From Chloroflexota bacterium (GTDB taxonomy: Bacteria; Chloroflexota; Limnocylindria; Limnocylindrales; CSP1-4): a stretch of 64,000 bases of DNA. The DNA lies in assembly GCA_003141455.1 (NCBI GenBank), contig PLMA01000067.1, positions 163,568-227,567 of the forward strand, read 5' to 3'. The notes beneath the pieces are model-generated. The model was not told where the DNA came from and ran no database searches. It saw only the letters and a list, made by a program, of their open reading frames with translations. A program made the translations under genes and the position numbers. Positions 53,026 to 61,884 of the stretch are shown here, in pieces. Positions within the stretch are counted from its first letter, which is position 1; each line of letters starts with the position of its first letter.

Positions 53026-53375
53026 TTTCCCCAGCCTTCCACCCCATCCACGACGACGGTCACTTCCCCCGCCTCGAGGTCCAGCAGACGCTCGATCGTG
53101 GCCCCGACTGCCTTGCGTACCTGGGCCGCAAGCGGACCCAGGGCATGGCCCGGCCGGGCCACCACCCAGACGCGGACGGAGACCCTTCCGTTCACGAGGC
53201 GAGCCCTAACGGGCGAGCCCGCAAGCCAGGCAAGGGGCCCGCCGTGGCCTACCTTCAGGACGCCCGGCACCTCGAGAGCTGCCACCCTGACCATCTCCAC
53301 GATCACGGAGTGACTCACCGTCAGCGGGTCCGCCGTTCTCGCGCGGGTCGTCCCGTCGGATCCTCGACCGTCCAT
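53022..53375 (-). CDS. Asp23/Gls24 (DUF322) family protein, first copy
   Basis: A 117-residue Asp23 protein: TVSHSVIVEMVRVAALEVPGV, VSVRVWVVARPGHALGPLAAQVR, ATIERLLDLEAGEVTVVVDGV, all read in parts. In Firmicutes the equivalent gene beside nusB (yqhY) influences acetyl-CoA carboxylase; that role here is only suggested by plsX and acpP being neighbours. Another family member lies at 61311-61808. Confidence 0.88.
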   Translation of the reverse strand: MDGRGSDGTTRARTADPLTVSHSVIVEMVRVAALEVPGVLKVGHGGPLAWLAGSPVRARLVNGRVSVRVWVVARPGHALGPLAAQVRKAVGATIERLLDLEAGEVTVVVDGVEGWGK

Positions 53376-53406
53376 CGCGCGCGCCTCCGTCTATCTCCGC
53401 TTTCGC

Positions 53407-54450
53407 CTAAGTCCGTTTCGACCCCGCTCCTGCGCCCAGAGAGTCGGCAATCAGGTCCGGTACGTGCGCCCGCGCCGCGGTGGCGCCCGCCTCGACGGCA
53501 AACTCGATCATGCGCCGTTTGGCCGAGCCGTGGGTGATCAGGACCATGCCCTTCACGCCGAGCAACGGCGAGGCGCCCAGTTTCTCGTAGTCGAACAGGT
53601 TGCGGATGCGGCCCACAGAGGGGCGCATGAAGAGGTACCCGATCTTGCCCCGGATGCCGCGCTGGAACTCCTGGCGCCACACGTTGAAGATGAAGCCGGC
53701 CAGACCCTCGAAGAACTTCATCGTCACGTTGCCGACGACGGCATCGCACACGGCCACGTCGGCCATATGCTTCACGAGATCGCGACCCTCGACGTTGCCG
53801 ATGAAGTTGAGGCTGCCATCGTCATCGAGCATCTGTGTCGCCTGCTGGATGGCGAGGTCGCCCTTGCCCTTCTCCTCGCCGATGGAGAGGAGGGCGACGC
53901 GCGGCTTCTGGACGCCCAGGACCCGTTCGGCGTAGAGCGATCCCATGTGGGCGAATTGGTACAGGTTCAGGCCGGTCGAGTCCATGTTCGCGCCGATGTC
54001 GAGCAGGACGAACGGTCCCGTCTCGGTAACCATCTGGACTGCCAGGGCCGGCCTGTCGACCCCGGGCAGACGCCCCAGGCGCAGAACGGCGGCCGCCATA
54101 CCCGCGCCGGAATGGCCTGCCGTCACCAGCGCGTCCGCTCGGCCCTGCTTGATCAGGCCCATCGCAACCATGATCGAGGAGTCCTTCTTCGTCTTGAACG
54201 CGAGGGCCGGTTCGTCCATCTCCACGACCTGGCTCGCCGGAACGATCTCGACGTTCGCCGGGATCGGTCCGCCTGCGGCTTTCTCGATGCGCTCCGGGAT
54301 GCCGACCAGAAGGATCGTGTCGCTCGGGTGCGAGAGGGCCCAGGACAACGTCCCGCGGACGATCTCGAGCGGCGCGTGATCGCCGCCCATGGCATCTACG
54401 GCGACTCGGACGGCTCCACTATCGAGCGTTCGGATCGTGGTCAGATCCAC
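53407..54450 (-). CDS. plsX: Phosphate acyltransferase PlsX
   Basis: A 347-residue enzyme that makes acyl-phosphate from acyl-ACP for phospholipid synthesis. Signatures VAVDAMGGDHAP, ALVTAGHSGAGMAAA, DIGANMDS and GNVTMKFFEG are present. It starts four bases after the rpmF stop, the classical rpmF-plsX pairing. Confidence 0.97.
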   Translation of the reverse strand: MDLTTIRTLDSGAVRVAVDAMGGDHAPLEIVRGTLSWALSHPSDTILLVGIPERIEKAAGGPIPANVEIVPASQVVEMDEPALAFKTKKDSSIMVAMGLIKQGRADALVTAGHSGAGMAAAVLRLGRLPGVDRPALAVQMVTETGPFVLLDIGANMDSTGLNLYQFAHMGSLYAERVLGVQKPRVALLSIGEEKGKGDLAIQQATQMLDDDGSLNFIGNVEGRDLVKHMADVAVCDAVVGNVTMKFFEGLAGFIFNVWRQEFQRGIRGKIGYLFMRPSVGRIRNLFDYEKLGASPLLGVKGMVLITHGSAKRRMIEFAVEAGATAARAHVPDLIADSLGAGAGSKRT

Positions 54451-54454
54451 CGGC

Positions 54455-54655
54455 TCAGGCCGTCTGCTGTGGCTTTTCCTGCTTGATCTCGAGCGTGGGC
54501 CGACCGGCGTAGTAGCCGCATTCCTTGCAGGCGTGGTGCGTCAGCTTGGGCTGGTGACAACGCGGGCACGGCTCCAGGTGAGGCACAGAAATCGCCAGGT
54601 GGGCGCGGCGATCGCCCTGTCGGGCGTGCGAGACTTTCCTCTTGGGAACACCCAT
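54455..54655 (-). CDS. rpmF: 50S ribosomal protein L32
   Basis: A 66-residue L32: MGVPKRKVSHARQGDRRAH, then a zinc ribbon with CPRC and CKEC spaced 14 residues apart. The zinc form suggests that it depends on zinc supply. AAGGAG lies about nine bases upstream. It opens the long run down to trmD. Confidence 0.97.
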   Translation of the reverse strand: MGVPKRKVSHARQGDRRAHLAISVPHLEPCPRCHQPKLTHHACKECGYYAGRPTLEIKQEKPQQTA

Positions 54656-54795
54656 TGGTGTGGTTACTCCTTATCGCTCCGGCGCGGCGACCTTTTGGCG
54701 AGGCCAGACGGCTGGGCCGGGAGAGCGCCGGGGCGCGACATCCGTTCCGTGGCGGGGCGCGATGAATCATACCCTGCGCATGGGACCGAGGCGGG

Positions 54796-54824
54796 AGTGT
54801 AGCGGTTCCTGGGGCCGCTGTCAT
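54796..54824 (-). promoter_or_regulatory. Promoter of rpmF-plsX operon
   Basis: ATGACA (54824-54819) and TACACT (54801-54796) with exactly 17 bases between. A second -10-like TATGAT lies about 30 bases downstream near 54766-54771, without a -35. The start would be near 54789, a leader of about 135 bases. The 243-base gap has no gene. Confidence 0.65.
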
Positions 54825-54898
54825 GGATTCCCGCGGGATTGGCAGGCGGGGCCACCGCTGCGGGTCGACCAGCGCGGGCCGCGGGCCGAGACGAGTAG

Positions 54899-55450
54899 CT
54901 AGCCTTCCTCGGGATCGGCCACGAAACGGCGCAGGACCTCCAGGCGGGGATCGACCTCGGTGCCGGCGTGGTCGTGCGGCCCACTGGGGAGCTCCTGTCC
55001 GCACTCGATACACAGCCCCGGACAATCCTCCCGGCACAGCGGAGCGATCGGCTCGGCCAGCCTGATCGCGTCGCCTACTTCCCGTTCCAGCTCGAGTTCG
55101 TGGTGATCGTTCAGTCGAAGGGCATCCGGTTCGGCTTCGGCATCGACCGGAAGGCCGCTCGCGAAATCGATGACGGGCAACGCCTCTTCGTCGATCTCGA
55201 TCTCGACGGGCCATTCCAATTCGCGAAGGCAGCGACTGCAGACCTGCTGGATGGCGGTCGAGAGCCGGCCGTGGACGAGCAGTCCGCGGTTCGTCTTGGT
55301 CAGGCGGAGCTCCCCTTCGACACCTGTGGTCTGCCGAAGGTCCGGGCCCAGGTCCAGCGCGGGCGCCGAGACCTCGAAGTGGCGGATGGTGCCGAGGGGC
55401 TCAGCCAGGAGCCCGGACACGTTGAAGGTGAGCGCCTCAGCTGCCGACAG
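54899..55450 (-). CDS. yceD: YceD/DUF177 protein, probable CTG start
   Basis: About 183 residues. The family's zinc-like Cys pattern is present: CSRC near the middle, then C-x-x-D-CPGLCIECG. DUF177 proteins lie before rpmF in most bacteria; in chloroplasts and bacteria a relative acts in 23S rRNA accumulation. No ATG or TTG fits the family N-terminus LTFNVSGLL. The only ordinary ATG (55528) needs a 92-base overlap with the preceding gene and adds low-order sequence. CTG 55450 has AGGAG four bases before it and overlaps the preceding stop, so I use it; GTG 55420 is the other choice but trims the conserved start. Confidence 0.8.
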   Translation of the reverse strand: MSAAEALTFNVSGLLAEPLGTIRHFEVSAPALDLGPDLRQTTGVEGELRLTKTNRGLLVHGRLSTAIQQVCSRCLRELEWPVEIEIDEEALPVIDFASGLPVDAEAEPDALRLNDHHELELEREVGDAIRLAEPIAPLCREDCPGLCIECGQELPSGPHDHAGTEVDPRLEVLRRFVADPEEG

Positions 55451-55958
55451 GCTGCTCCTGGTCCGCTTCGTCGTACTCGTCGAGGTCTCCCTTGCCGTCT
55501 TCAGTGGCAGGGGCCACTTCCACGGCACGCCGATCTTCCAGCAGCTCCAGACCGCGCTGGATGGTTTTCAGTGTCCGCATCACGTCGGTCTCCAGCCCCA
55601 GGAGAACCTCGGATGCGTAGTCGTCGGCGCCGCGACGGACCGCGTCGGCATCCACATGGGCCTGCCGCGCTATTTCCTGGCCCAACTCCTCAGCCTGCCG
55701 GGTCAGCTCACGCTCTTCGATCAGGTACGTGGCCTGTTCCTGGGCCCGGGCCAGGATCTGCTCGGCCTCCTCGCGCGCCTGTTCCAGCAGCCGTTCGACT
55801 TCTTTGTTGACGCGGCGGGCGGACTTGACCTCCTCGGGGATGGTTACCCTCAATTGGTCGATCCACTCGAGCGCTTCGGCCTGGTCGACGAGCACGCTGC
55901 TGCTGAAGGGGACTCTCCTGCCGTTCGCCACGAGCCCTTCTAGTCGCTCGATCAACAC
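55437..55958 (-). CDS. Coiled-coil protein between coaD and yceD, function unknown
   Basis: A 173-residue protein, almost wholly helical: LDQLRVTIPEEVKSAR-like start, then a long Glu/Arg/Gln coiled coil (residues about 50-140) like those of DivIVA or ATP synthase b subunits, and a short acidic tail. No membrane helix. Similar genes occur beside coaD in Chloroflexota and Actinobacteria; a polar or septal scaffold is possible by shape alone. Confidence 0.75.
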   Translation of the reverse strand: MLIERLEGLVANGRRVPFSSSVLVDQAEALEWIDQLRVTIPEEVKSARRVNKEVERLLEQAREEAEQILARAQEQATYLIEERELTRQAEELGQEIARQAHVDADAVRRGADDYASEVLLGLETDVMRTLKTIQRGLELLEDRRAVEVAPATEDGKGDLDEYDEADQEQPVGS

Positions 55959-56018
55959 GATGATGTCTATCGGACGGGCCCTCCTTGGGCAGGTCGCGAG
56001 CGCTGCCGGTTGGGGCGA

Positions 56019-56522
56019 TTATAGACTCCGTCCCCCGCCCGACAGACGCCTGTAAACGGCCGGGGGCACCATCTGAGTCACGTCTCCCCCGAAGGCCGCG
56101 ATCTCCTTGACCAGACTCGAGCTGAGGTAGCTGTGCTCGAGCGCGGTCATGAAGAAGACTGTGTCGACTTCGGGAGCCAGCTTTCGGTTCGTGTGAGCCA
56201 TCTGCAACTCGGATTCGAAGTCGGAGACGGCCCGCAGTCCGCGAACCACGAAGGTGGCCTCGCGACGGCGGCAGAAATCGACCGTGAGGCCGTCGAACGA
56301 TTCCACTTCGATGCGGGAGGCCACGTCGGGTGGACAGAATTCGGCGACCGACTCGCGGATGACGGTCAGGCGGAGGTCTGTCTCGAAGACGGGGACCGAC
56401 TTGTGCGGGTTCACCAGCACGGCGAGCACAACTCGATCGAAGACCGCGGCGGCTCGCGACGCCACGTCCAGGTGTCCATAGGTGATGGGGTCGAACGAGC
56501 CCGGGTAGACGGCGATCTTCAC
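56019..56522 (-). CDS. coaD: Phosphopantetheine adenylyltransferase
   Basis: A 167-residue enzyme for the fourth step of CoA synthesis. PGSFDPITYGHLD holds the nucleotidyltransferase T/HxGH motif, and RGLRAVSDFESELQMAHTN (in parts) and SYLSSSLVKEIA follow. GTG 56522 overlaps the rsmD stop as GTGA. The longer frame into rsmD is not conserved. Confidence 0.97.
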   Translation of the reverse strand: MKIAVYPGSFDPITYGHLDVASRAAAVFDRVVLAVLVNPHKSVPVFETDLRLTVIRESVAEFCPPDVASRIEVESFDGLTVDFCRRREATFVVRGLRAVSDFESELQMAHTNRKLAPEVDTVFFMTALEHSYLSSSLVKEIAAFGGDVTQMVPPAVYRRLSGGGRSL

Positions 56523-57133
56523 CTGGCTGTCTCCTGTGGCCTTGGTGGCGGCTCGGTAAGCGACGGGCCCACCTGGCGGTAGAACGCCAGGGCAGTCTCC
56601 CCGAAGCGCCGGGTTCTCACGGATGCTAGCAGTCCGACAGCTTGTGGTGGAGGCGTGCGCCAGAAGTGCTTGGCCACGACCCACGCCCGTGGACTCAGAA
56701 GTGCGGGCGCTGCCGCCACGCTTACCAGAGCGGCCTCCAGGAGCTGCGGCTCGGCGTAGGGCGGATCGATCAGGACGAGGTCGAATGGCCCGTCGGAGGT
56801 CGCACGCTCCCTCAGGTACTTGATGGCGTCGACGCAGACTACGGAGGCTCGCTCGGAAACGCGGGCGCGGCGCAGATTCTCGACGATGGCCTGGCATGCC
56901 CCCGGATCGCGCTCCACGAAGAAGGCGTCGGCGGCTCCGCGCGACATCGCCTCGATGCCGCCGGCTCCGGAGCCGGCGAAAAGGTCCAGAACCCTCGCGC
57001 CGTCGAGATCGGGCTCCAGGATGGCGAAGAGCGTCTCTTTGACGCGGTCCCCGAGCGGGCGAGTGCCCGTCCCCGGAGACAGGAGCCGAGTTCCGCGGGC
57101 GGAACCCGCGATGACCCTTCCCGCGTCCGTCAT
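56519..57133 (-). CDS. rsmD: 16S rRNA (guanine-966-N2)-methyltransferase RsmD
   Basis: A 204-residue Rossmann methyltransferase: RVIAGSARGTRL, VLDLFAGSGAGGIEAMSRG for SAM, and the catalytic LIDPPYAEP. Coupled to recG by an ATGA overlap and to coaD by GTGA. The rsmD-coaD pair is widely conserved. Confidence 0.96.
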   Translation of the reverse strand: MTDAGRVIAGSARGTRLLSPGTGTRPLGDRVKETLFAILEPDLDGARVLDLFAGSGAGGIEAMSRGAADAFFVERDPGACQAIVENLRRARVSERASVVCVDAIKYLRERATSDGPFDLVLIDPPYAEPQLLEAALVSVAAAPALLSPRAWVVAKHFWRTPPPQAVGLLASVRTRRFGETALAFYRQVGPSLTEPPPRPQETAR

Positions 57134-59508
57134 GGCTGCGCCTCACCCGAGTCGGCGGCGGTGGCCTCTCCGCTCGCGGCCCCGGTCTCCGCCTCCGCGA
57201 CCTCCGCCAGCACCTCCCCTGCGCCCACTCGCGCCAGCCAGCCGCGCTGCAACTCCACCGCCAGGGCCTCGCTCCCCGGCCGCAGCGCGCCGTCAGAGTC
57301 CACGAGACGCTCGGCCACCTCTCTCGCCCGTGCGGCCATCTCCCGGTCTTCCCTGTTGCGCAGCGAGGCGATGCGCAGAGTCGGCAGGCCGCTCTGGTGC
57401 AGCCCAAGGAGTTCGCCCTCGCGGCGCAGCTCCAGGTCCATCTCGGCCAGCTCGAAACCGTCCATGTGAGTAGCCAGCGCTGTCAGCCTGGCCTTCGCGG
57501 TCTCGTCCTCCGAGTCGGAGACGAGGATGCAATAGGCCTGAGCTTCTCCCCGTCCAACGCGGCCGCGAAGCTGATGGAGCTGGGCCAGACCGAAACGGTC
57601 CGCGTCGAGGATCAGCATTACCGTGGCCTCGGGGACGTCCACTCCCACTTCCAGAACGGTCGTGCCGACGAGCACATCCAGCTCGCCCAGCCGGAACCGG
57701 TCCATCGTGGCATCGCGCTTCGACGGTTTCATCTGGCCGTGCACGACTCCGATGCGCGCCGCCGGCTCTTCCGGAAGGCCCATGCGTGCGGCGGCTTCCG
57801 CAAGCTCGGCCGGCAGGGCCGCAGCGACCTCGTCGGCGGAACGGGCGGCGGTCTCCTCGTCCTCCTCGACCAGCGGGACGACGACGAATACCCGATGCCC
57901 GGCCCGGACCTCGCGCACGACCAGCGGATAGGCGCCCCGAGACGGGTCGGACGCCAGCCCCGGCAGGTCGTCCGTGCGGCGAATCCCCGTAGGAATCGGC
58001 AGCCGGCCGGCCGGCGGGGTGCGCAGGTCCGTGACGTCCAGGTCGGCGAGCATGATCTGGCCGAGCGTCCGCGGGATCGGCGTAGCTGTCATGAGCAACA
58101 CGTGGGGCGAGCGGCCCTTCGCTCCGAGGGCTTCGCGCTGGGCGACGCCGAAGCGATGTTGCTCGTCTACGACCGCCAGGGCCAGGTCCGCGAAATGGAC
58201 CGCCTCCTGCACGAGCGCATGCGTGCCCACGACGATCCGGCCACTCGTGAGGTCGTGCAGTCCCGCCCCGGCGGGCGGCGAGGCCAGCAACTCGAGAGCC
58301 GCGCGTCGCTCGGCCGCCGGCAACGAGCCGGTGAGCAGCGTGACGCCGTGGCCGAGCGGATTGAGCAGCCGGCTCAGAGCCACGGCATGCTGGCGGGCCA
58401 GCAGGTCCGTCGGTGCGAGCAGCGCGCCCTGGCGGCCCGCATCCGCCACGAAAGCCAGGGCCAGTGCCGCGACCGCCGTCTTGCCCGAACCTACGTCGCC
58501 CTGCAGCAGCCGCATCATCGGCCGGGGAAGTGCGAGATCCGCCACGATCGCGTCCACGGCGGTGACCTGGTCGGGCGTGAGGACGGCCGGCTCCGAGGCA
58601 CCTATCCGGGCGCGGATCTGATCCGTGATGGCGCCCTCCACGCCACGGATCGCCTCGGCAACTCGGGCGGGAGCCACCAATACGGGCTCGCCCACGGCCA
58701 GCCTGCGCTGTCGATCTCGAGCCACCATGCCGACCTGCAGGGCCAGGAGCTCGTCGAATCCGAGCCGGCGCAGGGCAGCGTCGCGAGAATCGAAGCTGTC
58801 CGGGTAGTGGGCGTTCTCCAGCGCAACGGAGATCGGCATCGGCGGCTCGCCGGGGCCGGCTGCCGTGGCGCCGGCCGAGGCCTCCGGCGGCAGGTACTCC
58901 GCGTAGGCGGCCCCGACGCCGTCGAGAGCTTGCCGTATGGCCCGCCGCAACGTGACGGCCGTCAATCCAGCCGTGAGCCGATAGACCGGCACGATACGGC
59001 CCGCGTGCAGCAGGGCTGATCCGTCGTCGAGCTGGAAGTCGGGATTGTCCAGGGTGGTGGTGAAGCCGCGCCGTCTCACCTTGCCGCTGATCACGATCCA
59101 CTGACCCTCGCGCAACCGCTTGTCGATGAAGCGGCGCCCAAACCAGGTCGCCTCCACCTCGCCCGTCTCGTCACCCAGGTATGCCGTGGTGCGTTCGACG
59201 CGCCGCCGGAACGTCTGCTCCTTGCGAACGCCACGCACCAGGAGACGTGCGCTGGCGGCGGCGCCTTCCTCTACCGAGGCCAGCTCGCGTGCACTGCTCA
59301 GCTCGCGGAGGTCGTCGTAACGGCGCGGCAGGTGGAATAGCAGGTCGCGCACGGTGCGGATCCCAAGACGCGGCCCCACCCGTCGCAGGACCGTCGCCCC
59401 GGCGAAACCGCTCATCCCGATCGGCGTATCGGGCCCCACGGGGCCGCGGCTACGAGGCGCCGCCGTTCCGGCGGTCCGCGTCCCTCTCCCGAACTCCCTC
59501 CCGGCCAT
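57130..59508 (-). CDS. recG: ATP-dependent DNA helicase RecG
   Basis: A 792-residue helicase that remodels stalled replication forks. N-terminal OB wedge (about 85-170, ARLLVRGVRKEQTF, GQWIVISGKV), Walker A GDVGSGKT (337-344), the DEQH box in VVDEQHRFGV, motif VLEVGVDVPEATVM, and the C-terminal TRG region with GRVGRGEAQ. Its order recG-rsmD-coaD is common in Gram-positives. Confidence 0.97.
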   Translation of the reverse strand: MAGREFGRGTRTAGTAAPRSRGPVGPDTPIGMSGFAGATVLRRVGPRLGIRTVRDLLFHLPRRYDDLRELSSARELASVEEGAAASARLLVRGVRKEQTFRRRVERTTAYLGDETGEVEATWFGRRFIDKRLREGQWIVISGKVRRRGFTTTLDNPDFQLDDGSALLHAGRIVPVYRLTAGLTAVTLRRAIRQALDGVGAAYAEYLPPEASAGATAAGPGEPPMPISVALENAHYPDSFDSRDAALRRLGFDELLALQVGMVARDRQRRLAVGEPVLVAPARVAEAIRGVEGAITDQIRARIGASEPAVLTPDQVTAVDAIVADLALPRPMMRLLQGDVGSGKTAVAALALAFVADAGRQGALLAPTDLLARQHAVALSRLLNPLGHGVTLLTGSLPAAERRAALELLASPPAGAGLHDLTSGRIVVGTHALVQEAVHFADLALAVVDEQHRFGVAQREALGAKGRSPHVLLMTATPIPRTLGQIMLADLDVTDLRTPPAGRLPIPTGIRRTDDLPGLASDPSRGAYPLVVREVRAGHRVFVVVPLVEEDEETAARSADEVAAALPAELAEAAARMGLPEEPAARIGVVHGQMKPSKRDATMDRFRLGELDVLVGTTVLEVGVDVPEATVMLILDADRFGLAQLHQLRGRVGRGEAQAYCILVSDSEDETAKARLTALATHMDGFELAEMDLELRREGELLGLHQSGLPTLRIASLRNREDREMAARAREVAERLVDSDGALRPGSEALAVELQRGWLARVGAGEVLAEVAEAETGAASGEATAADSGEAQP

Positions 59509-59512
59509 TCCG

Positions 59513-61294
59513 CTACTCGGCCGCGATGAGATACCGGTAGTAGGGCTGCCCGCCGTGGATGACCTCCACCTCCACGCCGGATCGCCACTCCCCCACTCGA
59601 CGGGCCACGGCCTCGGCCTCGGCCAGGTCCGTGCCGGCGCCGTAGTAGAGGGTCACCAGCTCGAAGCCCGGCTCGAGGGCTTTCAGAGCTTCGAGGATCG
59701 CCTTCATCCGGTCCGTATTGACGGCGAGCAGTCCGTCGTCGGGATCGAGGACGATCGTCTGACCCTTGCGTACCTTGCGCCCGCCGATGACCGCATCGCG
59801 GACCGCCTCGGTTACCTGGAGCGTCTGCACGGCCCGTCCGGCCAGCGTCATGACTTCCGCGTTGGCCGTCGCGTCGCGAGAAGGGTCCAGCGCCAGCAGG
59901 GCCGCAAATCCCTCGGCGGCGTTTCGCGTCGGCACGACTCGAACCCGGCGCGTCGTCATCTCGCTGGCCTGACGCGCGGCAAGGACCACGTTGGGGTTGT
60001 TGGGCAGCAGCAACACCTCGGTCGCATCGACCTTCTCGACGGCGTCCAGGAGCTCACCGGTCGAGGGGTTGCTGGTCTGCCCGCCGCGTACGACCGCCGC
60101 GACCCCGTACGAGTCGAAGATCCGAGCCAGGCCCTCGCCGGCGGCCACCGCTACCACGGCCAGGGCGGCCAATTCGCGCGGCGCCGTTCCGGCGCCGGAC
60201 CCATTCGAGCCGGACGAGCCGTTCGAGCCGTCGGGGCGACCGCTTTCGTCGGCCAGGTCGACTTCCGCACCGAACGTCTCGAGATCGACGTGCGGCCTGC
60301 CCTCGACGCGCGGCCCGCGAGCGTGACCGTCGTTGCGTACGCCGGCGTCAGCGGCACGACTCTCGCGGACCTCGTGCGATTGGGCATCCAGATTCTCGAC
60401 GGTGATCCGCGTCAGCGAGCCCATCGACAAGCCGAACGCGATCACCTTGTCCGGTCGGTCGTTGTGGACATGGACTTTGACTCGGCGAGGATCGCCGGCC
60501 ACGAGCACTGACTCCCCCATCGCCTCGAGCGCGGCGCGCAGCCGATCCACGTCCAGCGGGGCGCCGCCGGCCTGCAGAAGGAACATCGTCTCGTAGCCAA
60601 AGCCCTCATCGGGATGGGCCGCGATCGTCGACGCCCGTGGCACCGTCGGGGCCGCGCCGTGGCGCACGGCCGAGGTGCGGGACACGAGGTATTGCAGCGT
60701 GCCCTGCATCAATCGGTAAAGCCCTTGCCCGCCGGCATCGACGACTCCGGCGTCGCGCAGGACCGGCAGCAGCGAGGGGGTCTTGGCGACCGCCTCGCGC
60801 GCGGCCTCGACCGCCGCCGTCAGGACGTCCTCGACGTCACCGTCCTTCTCGGCCGCCACCACTGCCGCAGCCGAGGCCTCGCGGATGACCGTCAGGATCG
60901 TGCCCTCAACTGGCTTGCCCACTGCCTTGTATGCCGTGGCGGTGCCCTGGGTCAGGGCGTACGCCAGGTCAGGTCCGTTGAAGTGATGCTTGCCACCCAG
61001 TGCCTCCGCCATGCCGCGGAAGATCTGCGACGCGATCACCCCCGAGTTGCCCCGGGCTCCCATCAGCGCCCCAAAGCTGATGGCCTGGGCGATTCGATCC
61101 GCAGTTGGACTCGACACGCTTTCGGCTTGGGCCAACGCGGCCTTGACGGTCGCCAGCATGTTGGTGCCGGTGTCACCGTCCGGCACCGGGAAGACGTTGA
61201 GAGCGTTCACCTCGTCGACGTGCTGCTCGAGGTTGTCGACGGCGTGGCGGAAGGCAGCCAGCAGCCCCGCTCCATCCCCCGATCGGCGCGTCAT
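59513..61294 (-). CDS. fakA: FakA-like DAK2-domain kinase
   Basis: A 593-residue protein: DAK2 kinase domain (1-200) with NVFPVPDGDTGTNM as the metal/ADP site and MGARGNSGVI, then a middle domain, and a C-terminal domain with VRGGQTSNPSTGELLDAV and LLPNNPNVV. In Firmicutes FakA phosphorylates fatty acids bound to FakB, and the gene lies next to asp23 (yloU-yloV), as here. No fakB (DegV) gene is in the window. A Gly/Ser/Asn-rich insert (about 345-365) is unusual. Confidence 0.92.
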   Translation of the reverse strand: MTRRSGDGAGLLAAFRHAVDNLEQHVDEVNALNVFPVPDGDTGTNMLATVKAALAQAESVSSPTADRIAQAISFGALMGARGNSGVIASQIFRGMAEALGGKHHFNGPDLAYALTQGTATAYKAVGKPVEGTILTVIREASAAAVVAAEKDGDVEDVLTAAVEAAREAVAKTPSLLPVLRDAGVVDAGGQGLYRLMQGTLQYLVSRTSAVRHGAAPTVPRASTIAAHPDEGFGYETMFLLQAGGAPLDVDRLRAALEAMGESVLVAGDPRRVKVHVHNDRPDKVIAFGLSMGSLTRITVENLDAQSHEVRESRAADAGVRNDGHARGPRVEGRPHVDLETFGAEVDLADESGRPDGSNGSSGSNGSGAGTAPRELAALAVVAVAAGEGLARIFDSYGVAAVVRGGQTSNPSTGELLDAVEKVDATEVLLLPNNPNVVLAARQASEMTTRRVRVVPTRNAAEGFAALLALDPSRDATANAEVMTLAGRAVQTLQVTEAVRDAVIGGRKVRKGQTIVLDPDDGLLAVNTDRMKAILEALKALEPGFELVTLYYGAGTDLAEAEAVARRVGEWRSGVEVEVIHGGQPYYRYLIAAE

Positions 61295-61310
61295 CGATGG
61301 GCTCGCGTGG

Positions 61311-61808
61311 TCATGTTGCCTTGCGTTTCCTGGCCCTCGTTGTCCCCCTGGCCGCCGTCCCCACGGCCGGTTCGCGGTTGCTCGCTTCCACGGGCGGCTG
61401 TTCGGGCGACGAGCCCGAGACGTCGATCGATTCCGCTCGCTCGATGGCTTCGGCTCGCTCTACGGCGTTCGGCTGGTAGCGCAGCCCATCGACGTGTATC
61501 GACAGCGACGCCACTTCGGCGCCCACGTACTGGCGCAGCGAGTAGCGGACTGCCGAATCGACCTGGCGAGCGACCTCCGCGACTGGCACGCCGAACGAGA
61601 CCGTGATGAACACGTCCAGCGTGAGTCCGCCCTCGGTGGTCAGCCGGATCCCGGGTCGATCCAGGCCGATCCAGCGCAGCACGCGGCGGCCGAACGAGGG
61701 GTCGCTGAAGCCCGTCACGCCGTAGCTACCCTGCACGGCGATCCGCACGATGTCGACGATGGCGCGGCGAGTGACGATCGATCTGCCGGCCACCGAACGC
61801 TCGGGCAT
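61311..61808 (-). CDS. Asp23/Gls24 family protein, second copy
   Basis: A 165-residue Asp23 protein with a C-terminal tail of about 60 residues rich in Ala/Glu/Arg and ending KRK. Core: SIVTRRAIVDIVRIAVQGSYGV, VFITVSFGVPVAEVARQVDSAV in parts, VASLSIHVDGLRY. This position directly before fakA matches yloU. GGAGG lies 12 bases before ATG 61808, with a GTGCTAGCAC palindrome between them. Confidence 0.9.
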   Translation of the reverse strand: MPERSVAGRSIVTRRAIVDIVRIAVQGSYGVTGFSDPSFGRRVLRWIGLDRPGIRLTTEGGLTLDVFITVSFGVPVAEVARQVDSAVRYSLRQYVGAEVASLSIHVDGLRYQPNAVERAEAIERAESIDVSGSSPEQPPVEASNREPAVGTAARGTTRARKRKAT

Positions 61809-61847
61809 GTGCTAGCACGACCTCCAGCCTGAGCGGCGGAAACGGTG

Positions 61848-61856
61848 TGCTATCAT
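61848..61856 (+). promoter_or_regulatory. Extended -10 promoter of rpmB
   Basis: Plus strand TGC-TATCAT, start near 61863. On the opposite strand the same bases read TATGAT, which could serve asp23-fakA, so two divergent -10 elements may overlap. No -35 is convincing for either. Confidence 0.55.
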
Positions 61857-61868
61857 ACCGCCCCGGTT

Positions 61869-61884
61869 GGTCCCGGTCGGGACC
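61869..61884. promoter_or_regulatory. Inverted repeat GGTCCCG-GT-CGGGACC before rpmB
   Basis: Perfect seven-base arms separated by two bases, just inside the predicted rpmB transcript. It could be an operator for a dimeric repressor, such as a zinc regulator controlling a zinc-form L28, or a leader hairpin. Only the symmetry is observed. Confidence 0.45.

Noticed and set aside
54656-54898. Small gene between yceD and rpmF
   Set aside because: Short frames exist on both strands but the region is explained by the rpmF promoter and leader.
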